Source: Hortaea werneckii
Taxonomy: Eukaryota > Ascomycota > Dothideomycetes > Mycosphaerellales > Teratosphaeriaceae
Assembly (NCBI GenBank): GCA_037044905.1
Contig: JBAOKB010000154.1
Location: forward strand, 529,364-593,363
Direction: 5' to 3'
Length of the DNA: 64,000 nt
Numbering within the stretch: the first letter of the stretch is position 1; the number at the start of each line of letters is the position of its first letter. Shown here in pieces: positions 44,621 through 54,555 of the stretch. The translations under genes were made by a program, and so were the position numbers. The notes under the pieces were generated by a model that ran no database searches, was not told the origin of the DNA, and was given only the letters and a program-made list of their open reading frames with translations.

Positions 44621-45487
44621 TCACCACTGCCGCGCATTATAATCCCTCGTCAGCCCCCACTCGACCGCCCAATGCGACGGCGGCGGCCGATGCACGAGCC
44701 CCCAGCGCTGCAGCTCCTGCGTCTCGTGCATATTGATCGGATCCGGAGCTTCAGTGTAGTGCTCAAAGTCCACAATCGCGCAGCGTTTGGTCGTGTCGTC
44801 CCAGAGGATATTCCGCAGCGCGCAGTCGTAGGGTCGGATGTTGAGGCGCCATATCTCCCTGTTGTTTCCCCGGGCGTAGTGATTAGGTGGAGTGGGTCTA
44901 GGTTGGGGGTTGGTGATGATTAGGGGTTGGAACTTACTTCAATACCTGCAAGAAAGCTTGTCGCCGCTCCTCCCGTTCTTCTTCCTCCAGACTCCAGAAT
45001 TTCAACGCCATGAGGTCCTGGCCTGGCATTTTCGTCATGATGCTGTAGGAGATGTAGCCGTTTGGGAACGGGTCTTGAGGACCTTGAAGCTCGCATTTGT
45101 GAGCGACGAGGTGGGGGACGCCTTTGGTACCATTCTCTCTGAATTTCTCGAGGGCTTTCAACTCCGCTGATGTCGTCTCACTCGGTCCGGGGAGAGGATC
45201 CGAGGGATCTTCAGAGGCTGGTCGGGGAGGGACTCTTGCGATGTTAGGATGTCTTCTTAAAATGTTCCGTTTTTGGTGAGGGGAAGGGAGGAGGGGGATT
45301 TCGATGACACCTACTGCACTTTGACTTTTAAAATGTACTCTTCGTCATTTTGCTGGCCGATCATTCGGCATGTGTATAGGATGCGAGCTTCGCAGGGGTC
45401 TCTCCTGAAGTCGGTGATGGGTTCCAATCGTTCGTACTGCGTGCCATTGAAGTCAATGCTTTTGGCTAGAAAGCTATGGACCGCCAT
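44621..45487 (-). CDS. Fungal protein-kinase-like-fold protein, 3 exons
   Basis: Exon 1 is 45487-45315, intron 80 bp (GTAGGT...CGCAAG), exon 2 45234-44938, intron 79 bp (GTAAGT...CAACAG), exon 3 44858-44621; 235 aa, and all phases agree. It starts MAVHSFLAKSIDF. LKVKVQ may mark the strand-3 lysine, FPNGYISYSIMTKMPG the hinge, and DCALRNILWDDTTKRCAIVDFEHY the catalytic-loop/metal region (RN..W then DFE). It belongs to the large group of short fungal kinase-like proteins of unknown function. The usual HxD is replaced by RPYDCALRN, so kinase activity is doubtful. Confidence 0.7.
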
Positions 45488-46390
45488 TGCAGTGGATTGA
45501 AAACCAAAGTAGGGATCAGATGCACTGGAGAAGATAAATGGAGATTCCAGATGTATCGTGTGTTCGGTTTATCAAGTGTGCTACGGAATGCTGAGGTGAG
45601 AATGTCATCCTCGACGTCTTTTGCGGGGCAATGGAAGGCCGAAGCCAATGCACAACTCATTATATTAAGGTATTGTCTATTCCAAATTGCTCATTCCCTG
45701 GGCGGCTGACGAGACGCATATCGTACGTCAGCCTCAGACATACCATTTGCTACACCCACTCCATGTTCTACGAGGTTATGCACGGTAATGTGCATATACT
45801 TATGTCTACCCAGTAGAAACAAACTCGCCCCAAGTAGCCAATGACGGCATAATGTACCCTGTCGGCCTGTGACCCACTGTTTCGACGAATGCCTCATCCA
45901 TCTTGATTGCTTGCGAAAGATGCTGGTCTTCTGCCACGATGACCAGGTCTTTCAAGAAATTGTATGGACTGATGTACGTTCCGCTATGTGAGGGCGTTAA
46001 CACGTGCCATTCTGAGTAGCAGCTATAGCTTGATTCCCCTTAGATAAAGACACAGGCGATGGCTATGTGCAATCTTGCACATCACCTTATCAAGTCTCTT
46101 TTTCCCCGTTATGTTCTGTAAATTGATGGTGTTGCTGTTAGGGCCGAGGCACATGTACTGCGAAGTACCTCCGGAGTGCTGTAGCCCTGTAGTGGTGAAG
46201 AAGTAAAATGGATATCAGCGGGTCCTCCCCTTAGCGCGTGCCAGCATCCACCAATCAAAGCGGAGCATGTCGGAGATAAGGAATGATCGCCGAGAGGGAC
46301 GACTTTTCTGTCTGGTTTCTTGGGGATTTTGTATAGTAGCCACCTTACGTTGCACCCACAACAGCATATCTTAGCTAAGCGCACGCAACC
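45488..46390. other. Divergent promoter of kinase-like gene and pxr1
   Basis: About 900 bp. Short frames such as 45806-46003 (-) have no family resemblance. No gene is called. Confidence 0.45.
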
Positions 46391-47485
46391 ATGGGTCTCT
46401 CCGGCAACAAGAAGAAGACCAAACTCTCGACCGACCCGAACAACAACAACTGGGCCAAGTCCACCAACAGCTTCGGTCACCGCATCCTAGCATCGCAAGG
46501 ATGGAAACCCGGCGACTACTTAGGAGCGACCAATGCCGCGCACTCCGACCACTACACCGCCGCCAATGCATCGCATATTAGAGTTATGCTCCGCGAAGAC
46601 GGTCTTGGTCTAGGTGCAAAAGTTGGCGGGAAGAGCAATGCTGAGACTTTCGGTCTGAGCACGCTCTCTGGCATTTTCGGACGATTGAATGGGAAAAGTG
46701 ACGAGGAAGTGCAGAAGAAGCAGGATGACCTACGCGATGCTGAGTTGAGATCCTACCAGGCCGGCAAGTATGGCTTTATGAACTTTGTGAGGGGCGGGCT
46801 GTTGGTGGGAGATAAGATGGAGGCGGAGCCGGAGAAGACATTGCCTGCGAAGACAGTGGATGCGAAGTCGGCTGCGGCTCCAGCTGAGGTCATGCAAAAC
46901 AACAAGCGGAAAGCGGACGATAGTTCGGCTATCGAGAAGTCAAGCAAGAGTAGGAAGAAGGCAGAGCGGAAAGAAGACGAAACAGGAGCAGAGAGCGCAA
47001 GCGAGCCAGATGCAAAGCGAAGTGAGAAGTTTCAGAGCAAAAAGAAGCAGGAGCGCGCCGAAGAGCCCACAGACCATTCAACCTCAGACAGTTCCGACTC
47101 CTCCGCCAAAGCGCGATCAGCAGAGAAACAAGCCAAGCGCGAACGGAAAGAACAGCGACGTGCTGAGCGTGCACAACGTAAAGCCGACACAGGCGAGGAC
47201 GGAGACGAAAAGGCACGATTAAAGCAAGAAAAGCGCGCTCACAAGGACGAGAGAAGAAAAAGGAAAGAAGAAAAACGACGTGCGCGAGCGGAAAAATCCG
47301 GTGACAGTACGGCGACGACGAGTGCTGCTGTGACGCCAGCCACCTCAGGAACATCAACTCCAACGACAGCGCAGCCGGCTATGGGACGACAGGCGATTCG
47401 GCAAAGGTATATCCAGCAGAAGCGCATGGCGTCGATGGACTCTAAGGCGCTGAATGAGATTCTGATGATTAAGGCGCCCGCGTAA
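46391..47485 (+). CDS. pxr1: G-patch protein Pxr1/Gno1 (PinX1 homolog)
   Basis: A single exon of 364 aa. It starts MGLSGNKKKTKLSTDPNN and has the G-patch NSFGHRILASQGWKPGDYLGA..., followed by HIRVMLREDGLGLGAK. FGLSTLSGIFGRLNGKS follows, then a long Lys/Glu/Arg-rich region (residues ~190-310) typical of nucleolar proteins. The C-terminus is GRQAIRQRYIQQKRMASMDSKALNEILMIK, as in PinX1/Pxr1. In yeast Pxr1 acts in pre-rRNA and snoRNA processing with the helicase Prp43 and inhibits telomerase. The frame is intact. Confidence 0.95.
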   Translation: MGLSGNKKKTKLSTDPNNNNWAKSTNSFGHRILASQGWKPGDYLGATNAAHSDHYTAANASHIRVMLREDGLGLGAKVGGKSNAETFGLSTLSGIFGRLNGKSDEEVQKKQDDLRDAELRSYQAGKYGFMNFVRGGLLVGDKMEAEPEKTLPAKTVDAKSAAAPAEVMQNNKRKADDSSAIEKSSKSRKKAERKEDETGAESASEPDAKRSEKFQSKKKQERAEEPTDHSTSDSSDSSAKARSAEKQAKRERKEQRRAERAQRKADTGEDGDEKARLKQEKRAHKDERRKRKEEKRRARAEKSGDSTATTSAAVTPATSGTSTPTTAQPAMGRQAIRQRYIQQKRMASMDSKALNEILMIKAPA

Positions 47486-48215
47486 GATCGAAGTCTTGGA
47501 GTCTTGGTCATCACGAGCGCTCATTGCTGGCGTGTCTGGTCGTCCCAAAAAATCATCTCCGAGCAGGCTCAATCGACAAATAAAAGAAACGCAATTCTAC
47601 TTCTCCCAAGCTTTCAACGCGACGGATGCCTGGCGGGTTCCCGATGGAGCTAGAGCCCTTCGATCGAGGACCTCTTCCACTGTACATTCGGAACAGCCGT
47701 GCTGTGACGTGAAGGGACAAAGTCCCCTCCCAACTACACAGGATCCCCGGCGGGCGGGGGGGGGCCGAACAGTCGACAGAACCAGTTTTCATCACTCACG
47801 CTGTACAAGCCTATTCAAGTTCTGCGCTTCGCCCGCCCAGGGTAGAGAGCGAGGAAGAGACGGACGGCAAGTGATGAGCCGAGTGTCAGAGCTAAGCACT
47901 ACTTGCGTCCTTCTATCAAAAACGCCGAGATACATCAAACGCTGGGAATGCCGCCATTAGGGGAAATGGAGTTACGAATCCAGCATGCCCTCCTGCCTGC
48001 CCTCAAAAAGGCTTTTCGAAAACTGCCTGCGAGCCATGAGACTTTCTCCTCCACAGCCACACTAAATACTGCTACCCCGGTGATGTTCGAGAGAGCGGAT
48101 GAAACCTTTCTTCTACATTGAAGTTCCGGCGTCCGCAGCAGAACCGGGGCGTATCACCGACTTTCTTTCTGAGTTATTACTTTGGGCGGAAAAGCGGGGG
48201 AATAGGTTGAGAGGG

Positions 48216-48218
<3 letters not shown>

Positions 48219-48267
<49 letters not shown>
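48219..48267. repeat. Poly-G tract (49 G)
   Basis: An uninterrupted run of 49 G, preceded by GAGGGGGA, in the convergent intergenic region. True length is uncertain, since homopolymers this long are rarely sequenced exactly. Confidence 0.9.
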
Positions 48268-48388
48268 CGATTTTCCCAGGCAAAATCAAGAAAGGGATGT
48301 TTTTTCAGGGTATCATGGCTGGCAGCGATCTTTTGCACCCCGGTTTCCTTTCACCCTTTTCGCAAGGGAAATGCCTTTATCCAACGGT

Positions 48389-48392
<4 letters not shown>

Positions 48393-48419
<27 letters not shown>
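48393..48419. repeat. (TA)13 microsatellite
   Basis: A perfect TA dinucleotide run directly followed by T7. Non-coding. Confidence 0.9.
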
Positions 48420-49005
48420 TTTTTCCCTTCGGATGTTGGCATAATGTTTGAACATTTGAGGATCCATTCATTAGCATTTTTTTTTTTTTAACCCTTCTTT
48501 CCAATACATCGTATTGGTTAAACCGGAGTCCCATATAGTAGTAGTTCCAGGGTCAATCCGTCGATGTGATGATTAATTGTTTTGGTGGGGGAAAAAAAAA
48601 AAAGCCCATCCACACAACAGCCGAGACGCGGGTTCACGGAGGAGGTTTCATTTGCGCTATACACCGTCCTTTTCCCCCCGTGCCATTTGATGACACGACG
48701 TGGATTGAACTGGGGGTCTGCAATGCCGTAGAAACGAAGCCGAATCCGGCACCAAAAGCACAGTTCGACCGGACGTTCCACATCTGGACCTCGAAGTAAA
48801 AACGTGAAAGTTGATGCATTCTTGGGCATCGTATCTAGTCTTCTCGGCGCCACAGACGAAGATTGCTTTCTGCAGCCCCGTCATGATATACGCCGGCCCC
48901 CTTCCTTCCTTCCTTCGCCACCGGCCTGGCTGCCACTGCCAATATATCTTACACAGATCTACCTTCCCCTCATGCGCACGCATCCGTCATAATCATCATC
49001 TTACT

Positions 49006-50039
49006 TTACTCTTCCATATCGTCCTCGCCCTCCAACGCCTTCTTCGCCAACCTCTCCGCCTCCTCGCGCAGCTCCTTGGGCACTTCCTCATGCCTACCCT
49101 TCGTCGGCCCATTGACAGCACTCACCCACGTCATCTCCAGCTCGAACTCCTTATCCTTGCTATCCTCGTGCGCGGCGTAAATAATCCGAGCGGCTTCCTT
49201 GACGCCCTCCTCCAACCCTATCACCTCGCCTTTACTCGGGTCAAGGTTGAGCTTCTCCAGCTCCGCCTTCGCCGCCTGGCGTCCTTTCCCCGTCGCCGCG
49301 CCGTAGTAGCCCCAGTACAGCCCCGAAGGCTCGATCATGTACAGGTAGGGTCCGCCTTCCTTCGCGCCGGGGGTTTTCCCGCCCGATCCCATCTGTGGTC
49401 CGCTGCCTACCGCGCCGTCCACGTCCACTTCCGTCTCTGCGTCGTACCCGCCTACGATCGCCGTGATGCCGAACGGGCGTACCGAGTTGTAGAGCGTGTA
49501 GGCTTGCACGTAGGCGCCCATGCGGTTCGCGAGGGCGGCGGCGGGGATCGGCGCTTTGTAGGTGCCGCGCCAGCTCGAGGCTTCGTCGCGCGCGCGGCTG
49601 ACGAAGTGTCGTCCGTCTGGGACCAGGCCTGAGTGGACCTGTGCAGGTGTGTGTCAGTAAGGGCTTAATGCTGTTGTCCTCGCTGTCTTCCAATTCCGGT
49701 GTAAAAGTCTCCACACTGGCGGGGACTCTCGTCCATGACGTCGGGCACATACCACACCCATATTCCTGTCCACCGTCGCTATCCGCTTATTGGCATCCTT
49801 CTTCAGCAGCTTGCTCGTGACGATCTTCTCTAATGCTAGTACGACGCCGTCTTTGCATCTGATGCCGACTGCGGTCCCGCCGTTCTCGACTGCTTTCGTT
49901 GCGTACTCGACTTGGAAGTTGCGGCCATCGGGGGAGAAGACGGAGTTGGACAGATCGTAGCCAGTCCCTATCGAGGTCTGCGGTCGTTGGCGGTTAGCAC
50001 CATCACATGAGGCGTGTCGCTATTCACTGTACTTGCCAT
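49006..50039 (-). CDS. pre10: 20S proteasome subunit alpha7 (Pre10/PSMA3), 3 exons
   Basis: Exon 1 is 50039-50028 (only four codons, MAST), intron 50 bp (GTGAAT...CCGCAG), exon 2 49977-49753, intron 114 bp (GTATGT...GCACAG), exon 3 49638-49006; 289 aa. Exon 2 starts TSIGTGYDLSNSVFSPDGR, the alpha-ring signature with FQVEYA and KAVENGGTAVGIRCKDGVVLA. VHSGLVPDGRHFVSRARDEA and ALANRMGAYVQAYTLYNSVRPFG follow. The acidic C-terminus (ALEGEDDMEE) is typical of alpha7. It is a structural subunit of the outer proteasome ring. The frame is intact. The Rpt4 ATPase of the same complex is encoded at 14.9 kb. Confidence 0.96.
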
Positions 50040-51266
50040 GGCTGGGGTTCAGACCGGGGTGGTCTGGATGGAAGCTTTGACTGGTGGTGGTGTTGTTGGT
50101 CGCTGTTGCTGCGCAGGTGGGACTTGATGCCGAGACCGTGTGCAGTCAAAGTAGGTCAAATGGGAGGTGAGGTGGAGGATGGAATTATGGGAATGGATTA
50201 ATGAGACTGGTGTGCAAACAGCCCAGCTTGAAGCTACCTCATGCATCCCAAGGCAGTCGGGTGCCGCGTCCAGCTCACCTCATCCATGCTCCGGGCTCCG
50301 GGGAGAGCTCATGCCTGAGGCACCTACACACGGCTCGAGCGCCTCCACTGCGGTGAAGCTGGAGTGCGCGGGCGGTTGAAGCTGCTTTCTTCCTCCGCTG
50401 CTCGAGATCAGTCACCTTACCCTACTTCCTATCTACTATGTACATCCTTGGGCCTAGGTACCTTTCATGTCCCAGGCCATGGACGGGATACATCACATGA
50501 TCACTGCAACAACTCTCAAGATCATGCGCGCCGCCGACAAAGATTCACATGGTCCGGCTAAAAAGGGCATTAAAACTTGTCCTTTGTGTGCTGCCCAACT
50601 CCCCTCCCCTCCTCCCTCCAAAAAGCTCCACGAATAGCCTCTGCTGCTGCATGCCTAGCGCTCCCACAGGCGCCGCACCAGCTACGTTTCAGGTTGGTAT
50701 CTTCGGCGTCATCTGCAAACTAATTCCACTCCATCACTCATACCGCTATAAAATCGTCTCCACATTGCCCCGGGCGTGGCTCATATGCTCTTTTTTCCCT
50801 CTTCTCGCAGGTTGTTTTCCTTCTTTTAGGTAGTATCTTTCGTAGCTTCCTATATCGAGACGTTAACAAAGCACTTCTTTGTCTGCTGCAGAACGAGCGA
50901 ATTCGCATCACGTTGTTTCTCCAGAAGACGAGATTTGGAACAGTGGTGATCTACTGACTGTGAGGGAAATCACATTGGATCTTTTTCCCAAGTGTATTGG
51001 TCAAGCCAGTTGCAAAAGCGCGCCTACCTGGACCGTCTGATGTACGGCTGGCCTGCTCTCGTACACTTCTGCGGCGACTGCAGTCACAACACTACGGTCC
51101 CTTATTCACCAGCTGTCTGGACCGAGGAGCACCACTGTAGTAACGTAAGCGAGGCCAACGAGTCTTTATCTAGACCTTATTGGCCAAGGTGAGCTATACT
51201 GACGACTAAGAATAGTGCGGAAGTCGCTCAACAGGAGCAGACATAGCGGGAGCTACCCCAGGCAGT
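50040..51266. other. Divergent promoter of pre10 and PPxY-protein gene
   Basis: 1.2 kb. No coding frame is supported. The region 50560-51200 is pyrimidine-rich and may hold a long leader for the downstream gene. Confidence 0.45.
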
Positions 51267-52265
51267 ATGAATCACTCGCAGCATGACGAGCTAGCGAATC
51301 TTTTTGCCCGCAACATGCAACTGGCGCAGCAGGCCGCATCCCAACATGGACAACAGGATCAACAAGAATTCGCCACCGAGAAGATCCCATCGCTTGACGA
51401 GAAGATCGAAAGCCCAATCCATTACATCTCCAGCCCAGTGCATTACATTTCCACCCACTACACCGGCACTCCGCATATCCGTTCAGATCTAACATCTGAG
51501 CCCAGCCGAAGCCCTCCCCCACCCTACCACGAAGCCATCCGCGAGCATGAAGCAATGGCAGAGACGTTACGTCAACACTCTATCGACCCGTCCGCTCTCC
51601 TCCCCACTCAAGTCGAGCTTTTCGCTAACGCTGACTACGAGCAGAAGCTGCGCTTGCTGGAGCTATGGAGGATAGCGCCGCCCTCATATCCTTTGGAAAT
51701 GCACATGAGTCGGTACTTACGCCCTACCAGCATGGAGAACGAAGAGGTCGAAGCGCGACAGCGGTACGAGATCCGCGTCCAGAATGCGGCGCAGACCCTC
51801 CCAACAACAGAGGAGAAGAAGAGTACGGGAGATTCGACCTTCTCTGAACCTATAAGTCCAATCAGAGAAGCCGGGGAACCTGCCTGGCCGCCCGCCGCAC
51901 GCATGCGCGTCGCTTCCATCGCTGCGAATCTGGCTGCTGCGCGGTCGGAAGCGGAGCCGTATATCACCGAGGGATACTATCGGGATCTACCCTCTCAGGC
52001 TACGGATCCCGTCTATGCGGCTACGGGCGGGTTGTGGCAGGCGCCTAGCTATGCGGTGGCTGTGCAGGAGGAACGGCGGGCGGCGCAGGTTTTACGGCAG
52101 CAGCAGCAACAGCAGCAGCGGAGTGCGATGGAGTGTCAGTTTGGTATGTATGAGCAGATCCGGAATCATGCGGATTGGGAGGCGCTGAATGAGCGGATTG
52201 CGAGGGAGAAGTTGAGTGGGATAAATCGATCGGTGGGGGACGATGATGACGAGATGGTGCTGTGA
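51267..52265 (+). CDS. Conserved fungal hypothetical protein with two PPxY motifs
   Basis: A single exon of 332 aa. It is Gln- and Ser-rich at the N-terminus and predicted mostly disordered. Two PPxY motifs are visible, PPPY in SPPPPYHEAI (~residue 91) and PPSY in IAPPSYPLEM (~residue 138). These are the ligands of WW domains in Rsp5/Nedd4-type ubiquitin ligases. Near the C-terminus a polyQ run (seven Q) precedes a helical block ECQFGMYEQIRNHADWEALNE, RIAREKLSG. There is no membrane segment or catalytic motif. An adaptor role for a HECT ligase is an inference from the motifs only. It lies upstream of the UBX gene on the same strand. Confidence 0.65.
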   Translation: MNHSQHDELANLFARNMQLAQQAASQHGQQDQQEFATEKIPSLDEKIESPIHYISSPVHYISTHYTGTPHIRSDLTSEPSRSPPPPYHEAIREHEAMAETLRQHSIDPSALLPTQVELFANADYEQKLRLLELWRIAPPSYPLEMHMSRYLRPTSMENEEVEARQRYEIRVQNAAQTLPTTEEKKSTGDSTFSEPISPIREAGEPAWPPAARMRVASIAANLAAARSEAEPYITEGYYRDLPSQATDPVYAATGGLWQAPSYAVAVQEERRAAQVLRQQQQQQQRSAMECQFGMYEQIRNHADWEALNERIAREKLSGINRSVGDDDDEMVL

Positions 52266-52929
52266 GGGGAGGGGAGAGGTGTGGTTAGGTGTGGCAGCAG
52301 GGGTTGGAGTGTATAGACTTCTTGCAAGCAGATGCATGGACATTCACACTTAGGAGGTGTCATGGGGGCCAATGTCATTTCACGGCCCCAATCCATCGTA
52401 GCTTTAATCGTTGACATGTGAAGGCGATCAAGCTCTGACCAGTCGGGCGGCCGAGGTTTGGCCGGGTATCTAGGCAATCGCGAATGACGCACATGCGGGA
52501 GGGAGGCTCGAAGTTTGGTCCTTCCACCACTCCAGCGCGTCAACAGACAAAGACGACGACAACGACGACGGTGTACCTCATGAAAGGAGACCGGGTGTGT
52601 CGAGATTGAGTGCCATTCACCACCACACACAACACTATTCATTAATCCTCTTCAAATAATCGGCTTGTCCTCGCTAGCTGCCTTGACACATTAAAGGCCA
52701 CAATCCGCCCGAACTATTGCCCGCCATCAACAAACCCCGGCGAAGTTTCTAGTGACGGTTTCATTGACACAACGTCCAAGCTACCGCGGCTTCCACCTTT
52801 GCCAGCACATACCAAACACCTACCTCTTTGCACACAACCCCTGCATTTGCCACCGACGTACACACTCCGACTTCCACATCCACAGAGACACCTTCTGCAG
52901 TCCTGCCGCAGCGCGGCCCCTCCATCAAC
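52266..52929. other. Intergenic, promoter of UBX gene
   Basis: About 660 bp. The part before the ATG is CA/pyrimidine-rich, like a leader. In-frame codons continue upstream to 52828, but the ATG at 52930 starts the UBA domain. Confidence 0.45.
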
Positions 52930-54555
52930 ATGGACGAGCAAATCGCAACCTTCACCGCCTTTACCTCCGCCACTCCTCAGCAAGCCCAGCAGTACCTCTC
53001 CCTCACCGACGGCAATGTCGAGCAGGCCGTCGAACTCTTCTTCAACAGTCCAGACCTGGGCAATCAACCACCAGCACAACCCACACCGGCCGCAGGAAGA
53101 GATGACCCCATTACAATAGACGATGATGAGGACGACGTGCAGATGACTGGCAGCTCTGCGCCGCAAGGTGCGTCGTTTGAGGATGACGAGGCCATGGCGC
53201 GGCGGTTGCAAGAGGAGATGTACGGCTCAGGTGGAGGTGGCGGTGGCGGCGGAGGGAGGGACGATGTGGACCCGGAGACCGGTGTGAGGGCGCCGATGGC
53301 ACGGACAACAGAGACCTTGGTCGGTCCAGCCAGTGGCGACTGGAGGGACGACCCAGAGGAGATGAACGCGGCCATCTTCGAGCAGATGCAGCGACGTCGT
53401 CAGGGCGCCGCAAGCTCCTCCCGAGCCGGCATCTTCAACCAGCGCGAGGCACCTTCTATTTGGGCGAACGAGAACGAAGACGACCCTGGTCGTCGGGCGG
53501 CCATGTCTCGTGCTACAGGTGGCGCGTCCGATACCTCTTCCAAGTCCACTCTCCTTGCACAGCTCTTCCAGCCGCCGTTCGACCTCATATCCCGTCTGCC
53601 ATTCTCCGAGGCGCGCGACGAGGGCAAAAAGGAGCAGAAGTGGATCATGGTTAACGTTCAGGACCCATCTATCTTCGACTGCCAGGTCCTGAACCGCGAC
53701 ATCTGGAAGAACGCGCAGATCAAGGAGACGCTGCAGGAGCATTTCATCTTCCTGCAGTACAACAAGGGCGACCCACGCGGGAGAGAGTATATCCAATACT
53801 ACTTTGCCAACCAACGCGACATGGAAGACTACTACCCGCACATCGCCATCGTGGACCCCCGAACAGGCGAGCAGGTCAAAACCTGGTCCGGCTCCCCAGC
53901 ACCTAAAGCCTCCGACTTCCTCATGGATCTGCACGAGTTCCTCGACCGCTACAGCCTCAGCTTCGAGCGCAAGAACCCCGTGCAAGCCAAACGGAAGGAA
54001 TCGAAGAAAGACGTGGGCCAGATGAGCGAGGAGGAAATGCTCGAGATGGCCATGCAGAACAGTCTGGAGAAAGGTCCCGGCCGGAAAGAAGAAGACCCAG
54101 ACTCCCTCACCAAACCCACCGACAAGCTCCGGCAGCAGAGCCAACCCGAAGCCATGGACACGGCGGACATGGGTCCCTCCACCTCCTCCACCAACGGCAA
54201 CACCGGCGTCGCCGCCAAGCCCGAAACCCCTTTCTCCCGCATCTCCGCCACGAACCCGCACACGGAACCCACCTCCACGGGTCCCGAAACTACCCGCATC
54301 CAATTCCGCTACTCCGGCGGCCGCATCGTGCGGCGCTTCGCCCTCGACGACCCCGTTCGGAGGATCTACGAGTGGCTTAAAGCTTCCCCTTTTGAAGGCC
54401 AGGAGGCGAAGGATTTCGAGCTTATCTGTATGGGGACCAATCTGATCGAGAAGTTGGATGTGACGATTGCGGAGGCGGGTTTGAGGAATGGGACTGTCAT
54501 GGTGGAGTTCACCGGGGGCGAGGAGGAGGAGGAGGATGGGGAGGAAGGGGCGTAA
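52930..54555 (+). CDS. UBA-UAS-UBX domain protein (Ubx5/UBXN7-like Cdc48 cofactor)
   Basis: A single exon of 541 aa. The start at 52930 gives MDEQIATFTAFTSATPQQAQ, a UBA-like helix bundle (LSLTDGNVEQAVELFF). A UIM-like helix FEDDEAMARRLQEEM follows, a nine-Gly run, then a UAS thioredoxin-like domain (KWIMVNVQDPSIFDCQVLNRDIW...HFIFLQYNKGDPRGREYIQYY...YPHIAIVDPRTGE). A second UIM-like helix is MSEEEMLEMAMQNSL. The C-terminal UBX domain is TRIQFRYSGGRIVRRFALDDPVRRIYEWL...DFELICM. Such proteins link ubiquitinated clients and cullin ligases to the Cdc48/p97 segregase. The frame is intact. Confidence 0.93.
   Translation: MDEQIATFTAFTSATPQQAQQYLSLTDGNVEQAVELFFNSPDLGNQPPAQPTPAAGRDDPITIDDDEDDVQMTGSSAPQGASFEDDEAMARRLQEEMYGSGGGGGGGGGRDDVDPETGVRAPMARTTETLVGPASGDWRDDPEEMNAAIFEQMQRRRQGAASSSRAGIFNQREAPSIWANENEDDPGRRAAMSRATGGASDTSSKSTLLAQLFQPPFDLISRLPFSEARDEGKKEQKWIMVNVQDPSIFDCQVLNRDIWKNAQIKETLQEHFIFLQYNKGDPRGREYIQYYFANQRDMEDYYPHIAIVDPRTGEQVKTWSGSPAPKASDFLMDLHEFLDRYSLSFERKNPVQAKRKESKKDVGQMSEEEMLEMAMQNSLEKGPGRKEEDPDSLTKPTDKLRQQSQPEAMDTADMGPSTSSTNGNTGVAAKPETPFSRISATNPHTEPTSTGPETTRIQFRYSGGRIVRRFALDDPVRRIYEWLKASPFEGQEAKDFELICMGTNLIEKLDVTIAEAGLRNGTVMVEFTGGEEEEEDGEEGA

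Larger units (their letters stand above)
47486..49005. other. Intergenic between convergent pxr1 and pre10, with G49 and (TA)13
   Basis: 1.5 kb, the longest apparently empty stretch of the central region. It contains a G49 tract at 48219-48267, (TA)13 at 48393-48419, a T11 near 48479-48489 and an A12 near 48591-48602. Open frames here cross the G tract or repeats and have no coding character. Confidence 0.5.
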
